Notes under the pieces: model-generated
Databases searched by the model: none
Told to the model about the DNA's origin: nothing
The model's input: only the letters and a program-made list of their open reading frames with translations
Source: Mesorhizobium sp. WSM3859
GTDB lineage: Bacteria; Pseudomonadota; Alphaproteobacteria; Rhizobiales; Rhizobiaceae
NCBI RefSeq assembly: GCF_002295065.1
Contig: NZ_NSGG01000004.1
Coordinates: forward strand, 310,001 to 374,000
Length of the DNA: 64,000 nt
Direction: 5' to 3'
Made by a program: the position numbers and the translations under genes
Shown here: positions 17,752 to 26,303 of the stretch, piece after piece
Position numbering within the stretch: position 1 is the stretch's first letter
How the letters are laid out: every line of letters begins with the position of its first letter

Positions 17752-18195
17752 TCAACTCACCACCAACCGCCTCGCGCCCGTTCCTTCCCGCGCCAGCCGA
17801 TCTTCCTTGTTCCTCAACGGGCACTTGTCGATCGACATGCAACCGCAGCCGATGCAGTCGGTCAGGCCGTCGCGCAATTTCTTCATCTGGGCGATCTTGT
17901 GGTCGAGCTCGTCGCGCCAAGCTGCCGACAGCAGGTTCCAGTCCTCGCGCGTCGGCGTGCGTTCTTCGGGCAGGGACTGGAACGCTCGGGCGATCCCGGC
18001 CAGCGAGATGCCCACCTCTTGCGCGACGCGGATGATCGCCACGCGGCGCAGCACATCGCGGCTGTAGCGCCGCTGGTTGCCGGACGTGCGGTGGCTGCGG
18101 ATCAGCCCGCGCGCCTCATAGAAATGCAGCGCCGATACCGCGACGCCGCTGCGCATGGCGACCTGGCCGACCGTTAATTCCCGTACTGGAGCCAT
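17752..18195 (-). CDS. soxR: Redox-sensitive transcriptional activator SoxR
   Basis: MerR-family activator that senses redox-cycling compounds through a [2Fe-2S] cluster and twists an over-long promoter spacer. The 147-residue protein has the winged helix ([31 protein letters not shown]), a dimerisation helix, and the cluster motif [12 protein letters not shown] with all four cysteines. The ATG at 18195 is preferred over an upstream TTG at 18219. A SoxR-type palindrome lies directly upstream at 18214-18230 and overlaps that longer start. The usual target gene (a pump or oxidoreductase) is missing next to it. Confidence 0.95.
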   Translation of the reverse strand: MAPVRELTVGQVAMRSGVAVSALHFYEARGLIRSHRTSGNQRRYSRDVLRRVAIIRVAQEVGISLAGIARAFQSLPEERTPTREDWNLLSAAWRDELDHKIAQMKKLRDGLTDCIGCGCMSIDKCPLRNKEDRLAREGTGARRLVVS

Positions 18196-18209
18196 TCCCA
18201 AATTCCTGC

Positions 18210-18240
18210 TTGACCTCAAGTTAAGTTGAGCTTGTAGCCA
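18210..18240 (+). promoter_or_regulatory. SoxR-type promoter and operator
   Basis: CCTCAAGTTAAGTTGAG (18214-18230) is one base from the classical SoxR box. Read on the plus strand it sits inside TTGACC - 19 bp - TAGCCA, the elongated spacer that SoxR-activated promoters use. It therefore points away from soxR, into 18241 onwards, and may also control soxR itself. Confidence 0.75.
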
Positions 18241-18358
18241 GGAAATATCGATAGGGCAATTGCAGGAGAAGGCGATGTGCGCCTGGGTGAGAACGACGAC
18301 GGAAGGGATGGCGGTTCGGGATAGCGTGGAAGCGCGAAAGCTGGCTCGTTGTTCCGAC

Positions 18359-18402
18359 GCAATTCCGGACGGAAAACCGTTTCACGCTTTTCCTGGAATT
18401 GC
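18359..18402. repeat. Dispersed palindromic repeat, GCAATT family, copy E
   Basis: GCAATTCCGGACGGAAAACC...TTTTCCTGGAATTGC, a nearly perfect family member. It lies between the SoxR-type promoter and the 3' end of trmL. Confidence 0.75.
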
Positions 18403-18403
18403 T

Positions 18404-18862
18404 TTAGCCGATCTGGCGGAGCGCTTCGCCCGCGACCATGGCGACCGACAGCGCGACATTGATGCTGCGCGCACCGGCCCGCATTGGAATGGTCAGTCGG
18501 GCATCCACCGCCTCGTGGACTTGTTCCGTCACGCCGGCGGATTCGCGGCCGAACAGAAGAATGTCGCCGGCGGCGAAAGCGAAGCCGGTATAGGCGGTCG
18601 TGGCCTTGGTGGTGAGCAGCACCAGGCGGCGCGCATGCGCTTTTCGCCATCCCTCGAAGGCGTGCCAGTCGGCATGGCGGGAAAGCGCCGCCATTTCGAG
18701 GTAGTCCATGCCGGCTCGTTTCAGCGCGCGGTCGGAGAGCGGGAATCCGGCCGGCTCGATGATATCGACGCCGATGTCGAGGCAGGCGGCGAAGCGCAGG
18801 ATTGTCCCGGTATTGCCGGCGATATCCGGTTGGTAGAGCGCGATGCGGAGACGATCGTTCAT
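18404..18862 (-). CDS. trmL: tRNA (cytidine(34)-2'-O)-methyltransferase
   Basis: SPOUT-class enzyme that methylates the wobble 2'-OH of tRNA-Leu. The 152-residue size and the motifs LYQPDIAGNTGTILRFAAC (N-term), LLFGRESAGV (~104) and IPMRAGARSINVALSVAMV (~128, the knotted SAM site) match TrmL. It is transcribed alone, divergent from the small ORFs at 19003. The stop lies just beyond a dispersed repeat. Confidence 0.93.
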   Translation of the reverse strand: MNDRLRIALYQPDIAGNTGTILRFAACLDIGVDIIEPAGFPLSDRALKRAGMDYLEMAALSRHADWHAFEGWRKAHARRLVLLTTKATTAYTGFAFAAGDILLFGRESAGVTEQVHEAVDARLTIPMRAGARSINVALSVAMVAGEALRQIG

Positions 18863-19002
18863 TTTCGCATCCTGCTAATAAGTGGCAGATCGGCCACAGG
18901 CATCTCCGGCTTTCGGCGATTTCTGGCCTGGCGGGTGGCCATTTTCTGCGAAGTCGAGTATATGCAAACCATCATCAACCCGAACCGAACGGAGGGGACC
19001 AC

Positions 19003-19080
19003 ATGATGACCATGCACATCCAGCGCCTCTCCTGGGCTCTCCTATGCCCAATGGCGGTTTCGGTACGACGATTCTTCTGA
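19003..19080 (+). CDS. Possible leader peptide / small protein (25 aa)
   Basis: A 25-codon ORF, MMTMHIQRLSWALLCPMAVS then VRRFF, preceded by a near-ideal ribosome site (CGGAGGGGACCAC, spacing 8). A second 14-codon ORF (MPNGGFGTTILLTL, 19044-19088) overlaps it in another frame. The ORF lies in the otherwise empty region between trmL and the ABC-transporter cluster. It could encode a leader peptide for the genes downstream or a small membrane-associated peptide. Coding is inferred only from the ribosome site and position. Confidence 0.4.
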   Translation: MMTMHIQRLSWALLCPMAVSVRRFF

Positions 19081-19329
19081 CACTTTAAGTCTTCATCGCA
19101 CCGATTCCCGCCGAACCCAGTTTTCGGCCTTCGAAGGAATCTTGCGATGTTTTTCAAACTGTCAAAGGGGCGCCGCGCCCCAGCCGAATGTGTCGAGAGC
19201 GACGCTTGCCGCGTCCCGATCGACGCTTGCCGTCCGGTCCCGAACGAATCGATTCGCGCCCTCGGTCGAATGCCGGTGATCGAGGCCGCGTCACCCTTTT
19301 TAACGCATTTGCATATGGAGGACGGACCA

Positions 19330-19746
19330 ATGTTCGATCCCTACAAGATACCGGGGTCAAGAAGCCTGCATGAGCGCAAGGCGGCGACCTGGGCGCTGCT
19401 GATCGGCGAGACCTATTCGTCGGCGGTACATGCCGAGGAACGGCGCAGGCCGCATCGCGGCATGCTGCCGGATGTCGATTTCTCGCGCGCCGTGCCCGAC
19501 CACAGCCGGCCGACGCTGGTGCGTCGGATCATCCGCCTGATCCGGGCAGGCGACAGGAATCGGGCGGGTTCCAGCTTTTCGTCGGGAAGTGCGGCGGCGC
19601 CAGGATCGTCGAACGAGCCTGTCGGCGAAAAGCCCGCGAAACCCTATATTGCGCGAAGCAGGGCCGGCGATGCGGATGATTCCGTATCGCCGGCCCGTCG
19701 CGGCGCGCGGCCAAGAAGCCTTGCCCATCAATCCCGCGCCGCGTGA
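19330..19746 (+). CDS. Hypothetical protein upstream of the ABC exporters
   Basis: A 138-residue product, not recognised. The first ~75 residues look like a real soluble domain (MFDPYKIPGSRSLHERKAAT, then RPTLVRRIIRLIRAG); the remainder is Ser/Ala/Arg-rich and of low complexity. I chose the ATG at 19330 for its GGAGG site eight bases upstream. The frame is open back to an ATG at 19147, where two 21-bp-phased copies of CGACGCTTGCCG occur, so a 199-residue version cannot be excluded. It ends 27 bp before the first ABC exporter. Confidence 0.5.
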   Translation: MFDPYKIPGSRSLHERKAATWALLIGETYSSAVHAEERRRPHRGMLPDVDFSRAVPDHSRPTLVRRIIRLIRAGDRNRAGSSFSSGSAAAPGSSNEPVGEKPAKPYIARSRAGDADDSVSPARRGARPRSLAHQSRAA

Positions 19747-19773
19747 GCGCGCATAGCATCGTGAGTGCCTGGA

Positions 19774-21648
19774 ATGTTCCGCTGGTTTGAAAACAGGCTC
19801 GATCCGTTTCCCGCCGCGGAGCCGGTCGAGCCGCCGAAGACGCTGGTCGGGTTCTGCGTGCACTACACGCGTGGCGCCTGGCCCTACATCATCGTCGATG
19901 CGGTGCTGGTAACGGCGATCGCCTTCACCGAGGTCTGGATGTTCGGCTTCCTCGGCCGCATCGTCGACTGGCTGTCGGCGCAGAACCGTGAAAGCTTCCT
20001 GCAGACGGAAAGCTGGAAGCTCGCCGGCATGGCTTTCGTCGTGCTGTTCGCGCTGCCGGGCACGGTCTGGCTGCATTCGCTGCTCAACCAGCAGACGCTG
20101 ATGGGAAATTATCCCATGCGCATCCGCTGGCAGGTGCATCGCTATCTGCTCAAGCAGTCGATGGCCTTCTACCAGGACGAGTTCGCCGGCCGCATCGCCA
20201 CCAAGCTGATGCAGACGGCGCTAGCGGTGCGCGAATGCGTGATCAAGCTGATCGACGTCTTGAACTACGTCATCGTCTATTTCATCGGCATGCTGTTCAT
20301 CGTCGGCTCGGCCGACTGGCGGCTGGCTGCGCCGCTTGCCGTCTGGCTGGTCGGCTATATCGGGCTCCTGCGCTTTTTCATCCCGCGGCTGGGCAAGGTC
20401 GGCGAGGAGCAGGCCAATGCGCGCTCGACCATGACGGGACGCGTCGTCGACAGCTACACCAACATCCAGACGGTGAAGCTGTTCAGCCACGCGCGCCGCG
20501 AGGCGACCTTTGCCAGGGAAGGCATGGCGAGCTTCCTCGACACCGTCTACCGCTCGATGCGGCTGGTGACGGTGCTCTATGGCCTGCTCTACATCCTGAA
20601 CTCGCTGCTTTTGTTCTCCGTGACGGCGATCTCACTGTGGCTGTGGCTCGGCCAGACGGTGACGATCGGCGCCGTGGCCGTGGTCATCGGCCTGGTGCTC
20701 CGGATGTGGGGCATGTCGCAGTGGATAATGTGGGAAATGTCGGGCCTGTTCGAGAATATCGGCACGGTGCAGGACGGCATCGCCTCGATCTCACTGCCGC
20801 GCCTGGTCGAAGACAGGCCGGGCGCCCGGGACATCACCGTCAGCCAGGGCGAAATCCGCTTCGAGGATATCCGCTTCCATTACGGCAAGCAGAAAGGTGT
20901 CATCGAGAACCTGTCGCTCACCGTGAAGCCCGGCGAGAAGGTCGGCATCGTCGGCCGTTCCGGTGCCGGCAAGTCGACGCTGGTCAACCTTTTGCTGCGC
21001 TTCTACGACCTCGAAAGCGGCAGGATCCTCGTCGACGGCCAGGAGATCGCGGCGGTGACGCAGGATTCGCTACGCGCGCAGATCGGCATGGTGACGCAGG
21101 ACACCTCACTGCTGCACCGCTCGGTGAAGGAGAACATCCTCTACGGCCGGCCCGACGCGACTGAAGAGATGCTGGTCGAGGCGGCGCGGCGGGCGGAGGC
21201 GCTCGATTTCATCGGCGGGCTTTCGGACCACAACGGCCGCAAGGGCTTCGACGCCCATGTCGGCGACCGCGGCGTCAAACTGTCCGGCGGCCAGCGGCAG
21301 CGCGTCGCGATTGCCCGCGTCATGCTGAAGGACGCGCCGATCCTGATCCTCGACGAGGCAACCTCGGCGCTCGATTCGGAAGCCGAGGCGGCGATCCAGG
21401 AGAACCTCTACAAGCTGATGCAGGGCAAGACCGTCATTGCCATCGCGCACCGTCTGTCGACCATCGCGGCGATGGACAGGCTCGTCGTCATGGACAAGGG
21501 CCGCATCATCGAGGAAGGCTCGCATGAGGAACTCGTCGCGAGGGGCGGGCTCTATGCCCAGCTCTGGCAGCGTCAGTCCGGCGGCTTCCTGCTCGACGAC
21601 GGGCCGGCCGAGTCCGACGCCAAGGCGACCGAAATGGCGGCGGAGTAA
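19774..21648 (+). CDS. ABC exporter, fused membrane and ATPase domains (first of three)
   Basis: Half-size ABC exporter of 624 residues that would work as a dimer or with a neighbour. Six membrane helices span ~30-330, with the SYTNIQTVKLFSHARRE coupling region. The ATPase has Walker A GRSGAGKST, Q-loop VTQDTSLLHRSV, signature KLSGGQRQRVAIARV, Walker B ILILDEATSALD and H-loop IAHRLST. All catalytic residues are intact. GTG at 19765 would add three residues. Similarity to MsbA-like lipid or peptide exporters is evident, but the substrate is unknown. Confidence 0.92.
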   Translation: MFRWFENRLDPFPAAEPVEPPKTLVGFCVHYTRGAWPYIIVDAVLVTAIAFTEVWMFGFLGRIVDWLSAQNRESFLQTESWKLAGMAFVVLFALPGTVWLHSLLNQQTLMGNYPMRIRWQVHRYLLKQSMAFYQDEFAGRIATKLMQTALAVRECVIKLIDVLNYVIVYFIGMLFIVGSADWRLAAPLAVWLVGYIGLLRFFIPRLGKVGEEQANARSTMTGRVVDSYTNIQTVKLFSHARREATFAREGMASFLDTVYRSMRLVTVLYGLLYILNSLLLFSVTAISLWLWLGQTVTIGAVAVVIGLVLRMWGMSQWIMWEMSGLFENIGTVQDGIASISLPRLVEDRPGARDITVSQGEIRFEDIRFHYGKQKGVIENLSLTVKPGEKVGIVGRSGAGKSTLVNLLLRFYDLESGRILVDGQEIAAVTQDSLRAQIGMVTQDTSLLHRSVKENILYGRPDATEEMLVEAARRAEALDFIGGLSDHNGRKGFDAHVGDRGVKLSGGQRQRVAIARVMLKDAPILILDEATSALDSEAEAAIQENLYKLMQGKTVIAIAHRLSTIAAMDRLVVMDKGRIIEEGSHEELVARGGLYAQLWQRQSGGFLLDDGPAESDAKATEMAAE

Positions 21649-21669
21649 CGCGATCGCGATTGGCATCAA

Positions 21670-21708
21670 GGTTACTGCGATTGCCGGGAATCGATCCCGG
21701 GCGTAACC
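21670..21708. repeat. Strong hairpin between the first two ABC genes
   Basis: GGTTAC...GTAACC encloses a second perfect palindrome, CCGGGAATCGATCCCGG. It lies 22 bp after the first exporter stop and could act as an mRNA processing or attenuation structure that sets different expression of the downstream pair. No T-run follows, so it is not a standard terminator. Confidence 0.5.
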
Positions 21709-21801
21709 ACGGCATGGCCAGAGGCCCTGCCTCGACCTGCTCAGAGGCCTGCCGGCGACCAGATCGGGCGCCGGCGGGTTTGTGGCCTCCACGAGAGAAA
21801 A

Positions 21802-23694
21802 ATGTTGGACCGCATCTTCACCTGGTTCGAAAGCTGTTATTCGCCGGTGGCGCTGGCCGACGATCGGCAGCCGCCAATGGGGCTTTGGCGGTTCTACTGG
21901 TATTTCATAAGGCAGTTTCGCGCCGCCTATCGGCTGCGCATGATCATCGTTGCCCTGGCGGCGATCGTCGACGCGATGCTGCCGATTTTCGTCGGTCTGA
22001 TCGTAGGCCTGCTCTCCAGCACGAAGCCCGGCGATTTCTTCGCCGCGCATGGGCCGCTGCTCGTCGTGATGGCCCTCGTCGTGCTGCTGCGTCCGCTGTC
22101 GATGGTCGTCGATGCGCTGATCCGCAACCACGCCATCGCACCCAATCTCATCGACCTCATCCGCTGGCAGAGCCATTGGCATGTCGTGCGCCAGGACTGG
22201 TCCTTCTTCCAGAACGACTTTGCCGGCCGCATCGGAACCAAGGTCATGCAAAGCGGCGATTCGGTGGAGATGAGCGTCAACCTCACCGTCGACGCCGTCT
22301 GGTATGCGCTGGTCTTCGTCGCCGTCGCCATCGTGGTGCTGGCGCGGCTCGACCCGCTCCTCCTGGCTGTCGTGGCGGTGTGGCTGGTGTTTTATTGCCT
22401 GATCTTCTGGTCCGCGATGCCCAGGATCACGCAACGCTCGTCCCAATTGTCGGAGCGGTGGTCGCACGTGAGCGGCCGCATGGTCGACAGCTATACCAAC
22501 ATCCTGACGCTCAAGACATTCTCGACCGGCGAGCACGAAGACAAATATGTCTCGCAGGCGGTGGTCGAGCACGCCGATACGTTCTACCAGCTGATGCGCG
22601 TTTTCACGCTGATGTGGTCGGCCTTGTTCTTGCTCAACGCGGCGCTGCTTATTGCCGTGAGCTGGCTGGCGCTCGCCGGCTGGAACGCGGGCGCCATGAC
22701 CACCGCGGCCGTGGCGACGGCGATACCGTTCGCGCTGCAGATCGCCAACATCTCCGGCAGGATCCTCGATGTCGGCGCCAACGTGTTCCGGCAGATCGGC
22801 GTCGCCAGCAACTCGATGACGACGATCGCGCGGCCGATCGTCATGCAGGACCAGCCGGACGCGCCGGCCCTCGTCGTGACTGCCGGCGGCATCGAGTTCG
22901 ACCGGGTGAACTTCAACTATTGGCGCAAGGACGGCAAAGGCGGCGTCATCGACAATCTGTCGCTGAAGATCGCGCCCGGCGAGCGGGTCGGCCTGATCGG
23001 CCGTTCGGGGGCCGGCAAGTCGACGCTGGTCAATCTCGTGCTGCGGCTGTTCGACGTGCAGGACGGCAGGGTGCTGATCGATGGGCAGGACATCCGCAAC
23101 GTCTCGCAGGAGAGCGTTCGCGCGGCGATCGGTTTCGTCAACCAGGACACCTCGCTCTTGCACCGGTCGGTTCGCGAGAACCTCAAATATGGGCGCCAGT
23201 CGGCCAGCGACGAGGCGATGGTCAGCGCCGCCAAAGCCGCCCAGATCGACGATGTGATTGCCGGGCTCACCGATCCGCATGGACAGAGAGGCTATGAGGC
23301 GCTTGTCGGCGAGCGCGGGGTGAAGCTGTCCGGCGGCCAGCGGCAACGCATCGCAATTGCCCGCGTTATGCTGAAGGACGCGCCGATCCTCATCCTCGAC
23401 GAGGCGACGTCCGCGCTCGATTCGGAAGTGGAGGCCGCGATCCAGGAGAACCTCTACAAGCTCATGCAGGGCAAGACCGTCATCGCCATCGCCCACCGGC
23501 TGTCGACCATCGCGGCGATGGACCGGCTCGTCGTCATGGACACGGGCCGCATCGTCGAGGACGGCTCGCATGAGGCGCTGATCGCCAAGGGCGGGCTCTA
23601 CGCCCAGCTCTGGCGGCGCCAGTCGGGTGGATTCCTGATGGAGGAAAAGCCGGTTGCCGACGATCTGCCGACGAAAGGTGAAGCTGCCGAATGA
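21802..23694 (+). CDS. ABC exporter, fused membrane and ATPase domains (second of three)
   Basis: A 630-residue paralog of the preceding gene. It has the same N-terminal pattern (MLDRIFTWFESCYSPV), six membrane helices, the SYTNILTLKTFSTGEHE region, Walker A GRSGAGKST, signature KLSGGQRQRIAIARV, Walker B ILILDEATSALD and the H-loop IAHRLSTIAAMDR. The last ~110 residues are almost identical to those of copy one, suggesting recent duplication or gene conversion. Its stop overlaps the start of the third exporter (ATGA), so these two are translationally coupled and may form a heterodimer. Confidence 0.92.
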   Translation: MLDRIFTWFESCYSPVALADDRQPPMGLWRFYWYFIRQFRAAYRLRMIIVALAAIVDAMLPIFVGLIVGLLSSTKPGDFFAAHGPLLVVMALVVLLRPLSMVVDALIRNHAIAPNLIDLIRWQSHWHVVRQDWSFFQNDFAGRIGTKVMQSGDSVEMSVNLTVDAVWYALVFVAVAIVVLARLDPLLLAVVAVWLVFYCLIFWSAMPRITQRSSQLSERWSHVSGRMVDSYTNILTLKTFSTGEHEDKYVSQAVVEHADTFYQLMRVFTLMWSALFLLNAALLIAVSWLALAGWNAGAMTTAAVATAIPFALQIANISGRILDVGANVFRQIGVASNSMTTIARPIVMQDQPDAPALVVTAGGIEFDRVNFNYWRKDGKGGVIDNLSLKIAPGERVGLIGRSGAGKSTLVNLVLRLFDVQDGRVLIDGQDIRNVSQESVRAAIGFVNQDTSLLHRSVRENLKYGRQSASDEAMVSAAKAAQIDDVIAGLTDPHGQRGYEALVGERGVKLSGGQRQRIAIARVMLKDAPILILDEATSALDSEVEAAIQENLYKLMQGKTVIAIAHRLSTIAAMDRLVVMDTGRIVEDGSHEALIAKGGLYAQLWRRQSGGFLMEEKPVADDLPTKGEAAE

Positions 23695-25574
23695 TGCAGG
23701 CCATCTATCGTTGGTTCGAGCACTGGGTCTACCCGTTCCGCGAGCCCGCCAATCTGCGGCCGCCCGCCGGCGTCGGCGGGTTCCTCTGGCACTATGTCGG
23801 GCAGGCCAAGCTCGCCTTCTTCGCCATGCTGATCATCGGCGGCATCGCGCCGCTGGTCGAGGCCGGCCTGTTCTATTTCGTCGGAAGGCTGGTCGATATC
23901 CTCGACCAGTTGCCAGGCGAACGCAGCTGGCATGCGCTGTGGACCGCAGCCGGACCCGAGCTCTTGTTCATGGGCGCGGTCGTGCTCGTCATCCGCACGG
24001 CCGTCGTCGGACTGGCCGCGCTGGTCGACGAGCAGACGATCACGCCAGGCTTCTACAATCTGGTGCGTTGGCAGGCGCACCGGCATGTCTCGCGCCAGTC
24101 CTATGCCTTCTTCCAGAACGATTTCGCCGGCCGCATCGCGACAAAAGTCTGGCAGGCGGGGCAGGCGACGGGCGACCTGATGGAAAGTTTCATCGAGGTC
24201 ATCTGGTTCATGATCATCTATACCGTGACGACGCTGGCACTGGTCGCCGGCCTGGACCTCAGGCTGGCGGTTCTGGTGGTGGTCTGGATCGCCGTGTTCG
24301 GCTGGCTGGCCAAACTCTATCTGCCGCAGATCCGCAAGAATGCCGAGGCGACAGCCGAGGCCGGGTCGATGATCACCGGCCGGATCGTCGATTCCTACTC
24401 CAACGTGCAGACGCTGAAGCTGTTCTCGGCGGATGGCGACGACCGCTACATCAGGAACGGTTTCGACATCTATCTCGACGCGCTTCGTCCGTTCACGCGC
24501 CGGCTGACCGGCGTGCGCATGGCGCTGACGACGCTGTCGGGCGTCATGATCACCGTGATCGCCGGCTTCGCCATCTATCTGTGGGTCGAGGGTTCGATCA
24601 CGGTCGGCGCTGTCGCCTTCACGCTTTCTCTCGTCCTCAGGCTCAACATGCTGCTTGGAAGAGTGATGATGCAGCTCAACGGCATTCTCAGAAACCTCGG
24701 TGTGCTGGAGAATTCCAAGGCGATGATCTCGCAGCCGCTCGGCCTCACCGACGCCCCGGATGCGAAGGAACTGGTCGTCACCGGCGGCCGCATCGACGTC
24801 AGCGACGTCACCTTCCATTACGGCAAGGGGGCAGGGGTGCTCGACGGTATCGACCTTGTCGTGCATCCGGGCGAGAAGGTCGGCCTTGTCGGCCCGTCCG
24901 GCGCCGGCAAGACGACGTTGGCCAATCTGATCCTGCGCCTCTACGACCTCGAAGGCGGCCGGATCCTGATCGACGGCCAGGATATCGCCCATGCGACGCA
25001 GAACTCGCTGCGCGGCAATATCGGCGTCGTCAGCCAGGACACGGCGCTGTTCCACCGCTCGCTGCGCGACAACATCAAGCTCGGCATGCCGGACGCCACC
25101 GACGCGCAGGTGATCGCCGCGGCGAAAAAGGCCGAGGCGCATGACTTCATCCTGGGGCTGCGCGACAACCGAAATCGCGCCGGCTACGAGGCCTATGTCG
25201 GCGAGCGCGGCGTGAAACTCTCCGGCGGCCAGCGGCAGCGCGTGGCGATCGCGCGCGTCTTCCTGAAGGACGCGCCGATCCTCATCCTCGACGAGGCGAC
25301 CTCGGCGCTCGATTCGGACATCGAGGCGGCGATCCAGGAGAATCTGACCCGGCTGATGGAGGACAAGACCGTGATCGCCATCGCGCACCGGCTCTCCACC
25401 ATCGCAGCACTTGACCGGCTGGTGGTGCTCGACGGCGGGCGCATCGTCGAACAGGGCACGCACGACGAGCTGGTGGCGCTCGACGGGCTCTATGCGCGGC
25501 TCTGGAAACGGCAGTCCGGCGGCTTCCTATTCAACGAGGAAAGCGCGCTGGCAGAGACGCGGCCGGCGGAGTAG
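23691..25574 (+). CDS. ABC exporter, fused membrane and ATPase domains (third of three)
   Basis: A 627-residue paralog of the two preceding genes, beginning MMQAIYRWFEHWVYPFREPA. The ATPase is complete: Walker A GPSGAGKTT (Pro in place of the Arg seen in copies one and two), Q-loop VSQDTALFHRSL, signature KLSGGQRQRVAIARV, Walker B ILILDEATSALD, H-loop IAHRLSTIAALDR. It overlaps the second exporter by four bases. It is the most divergent of the three within the membrane domain. Substrate unknown; export of a lipid, peptide or drug is the family expectation. Confidence 0.92.
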   Translation: MMQAIYRWFEHWVYPFREPANLRPPAGVGGFLWHYVGQAKLAFFAMLIIGGIAPLVEAGLFYFVGRLVDILDQLPGERSWHALWTAAGPELLFMGAVVLVIRTAVVGLAALVDEQTITPGFYNLVRWQAHRHVSRQSYAFFQNDFAGRIATKVWQAGQATGDLMESFIEVIWFMIIYTVTTLALVAGLDLRLAVLVVVWIAVFGWLAKLYLPQIRKNAEATAEAGSMITGRIVDSYSNVQTLKLFSADGDDRYIRNGFDIYLDALRPFTRRLTGVRMALTTLSGVMITVIAGFAIYLWVEGSITVGAVAFTLSLVLRLNMLLGRVMMQLNGILRNLGVLENSKAMISQPLGLTDAPDAKELVVTGGRIDVSDVTFHYGKGAGVLDGIDLVVHPGEKVGLVGPSGAGKTTLANLILRLYDLEGGRILIDGQDIAHATQNSLRGNIGVVSQDTALFHRSLRDNIKLGMPDATDAQVIAAAKKAEAHDFILGLRDNRNRAGYEAYVGERGVKLSGGQRQRVAIARVFLKDAPILILDEATSALDSDIEAAIQENLTRLMEDKTVIAIAHRLSTIAALDRLVVLDGGRIVEQGTHDELVALDGLYARLWKRQSGGFLFNEESALAETRPAE

Positions 25575-25583
25575 AACGGCGTC

Positions 25584-25895
25584 ATGTCGGTACGGATGCC
25601 TGCCAATTTCGGACGCTCAGGCGCGCAGGAAAGCGCGCTCGACCTGCTCGGCCACGAAATCCTCGCCGAGAAGGCCGCCGCGCTTGGCCGCGCCGGACAG
25701 CGCGTGGAGGAAACCCTTGCCAGATTGCGCCAGGGTGGCGAAGGCGAACATCGCAACCGGCTGCTCAAGGAGGCGGCCGCGGCCGTCCACGCCTATTTCA
25801 TCCAGCGCGAGCTTTGCGGTCTGCGCAAGCACGACGCGGTGATCCGCGAATACGACATTCCCAGGGCCGTGCTGGTCAGGCTGGGCGCCAGCTAA
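25584..25895 (+). CDS. Small conserved protein (possibly DUF6665-type)
   Basis: A 103-residue protein, largely helical (ALDLLGHEILAEKAAALGRA, then LKEAAAAVHAYFIQRELCGL) with a conserved-looking C-terminus (HDAVIREYDIPRAVLVRLGA). It looks like a rhizobial small-protein family that I believe is catalogued as DUF6665, but I am not certain. It starts nine bases after the third ABC exporter and so is probably co-transcribed with it. A palindromic terminator-like element follows. Confidence 0.65.
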   Translation: MSVRMPANFGRSGAQESALDLLGHEILAEKAAALGRAGQRVEETLARLRQGGEGEHRNRLLKEAAAAVHAYFIQRELCGLRKHDAVIREYDIPRAVLVRLGAS

Positions 25896-25910
25896 AGCGC
25901 TCTTTATTTT

Positions 25911-25959
25911 GACCATAATCTTTCCTGAAAACCGGTTCCCACTTTTCGGGATTATGGTC
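25911..25959. terminator. Palindromic repeat / bidirectional terminator
   Basis: GACCATAATC and GATTATGGTC are perfect inverted ends around TTTCCTGAAAACCGGTTCCC and ACTTTTCGG. This type of element is common between genes in rhizobia. It separates the convergent small gene (+) and cupin gene (-), and its right end touches the cupin stop codon. Termination is inferred. Confidence 0.65.
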
Positions 25960-26303
25960 TATTCCAGCCATTCCGTGATGAAGTGGCCGTTCTCGTGGAT
26001 GTCGGTGCTTTCGAGCGGACCGGGGCCGAGATTGCTGAATTTGTGCGGCGTGCCGGGCGGCACGATCAGGATCTGGCCGGCGGTGGCCTTGATCTCCCGG
26101 TCGCCGACCGTGAACAGGCCGGTGCCGGAGCGGATGACGAAGATCTCCGCATAGGGGTGCTTGTGCAGGCGCGGGCCGCCGCCGATCGTCTCCTGATAGT
26201 TGAAGATCAGACAGGAATTGGAGCCGAACCGGCCGCACTCCAACTCGCCTTTCCAGTAATCGGCGGCCTCGGCCCAGCTATCGCGTTCAATGAGATGCGC
26301 CAT
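25959..26303 (-). CDS. Cupin domain-containing protein
   Basis: A 114-residue single-domain cupin. Motif one is GPRLHKHPYAEIFVIRSGTG with the His-His-Glu metal ligands; motif two is GQILIVPPGTPHKFSN with the third His. Such proteins are small metal-dependent enzymes or binding proteins; no substrate can be assigned. The start at 26303 (MAHLIERDSW) is chosen over longer frames because these extend into the petA promoter region. It is divergent from petABC. Confidence 0.85.
   Translation of the reverse strand: MAHLIERDSWAEAADYWKGELECGRFGSNSCLIFNYQETIGGGPRLHKHPYAEIFVIRSGTGLFTVGDREIKATAGQILIVPPGTPHKFSNLGPGPLESTDIHENGHFITEWLE

Noticed and set aside
18275..19006. Frame downstream of the SoxR-type promoter
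   Set aside because: It has a good ribosome site but most of it is antisense to trmL and it crosses a dispersed repeat, so I did not list it as a gene.
21106..23571. An 821-codon open frame on the - strand
   Set aside because: It lies opposite two real ABC exporters; its internal repeats (such as VHDDEPVHRRDGR) simply mirror conserved ATPase codons.
23598..25463. A 621-codon open frame on the - strand
   Set aside because: Antisense to the third ABC exporter, with the same mirror-image composition.
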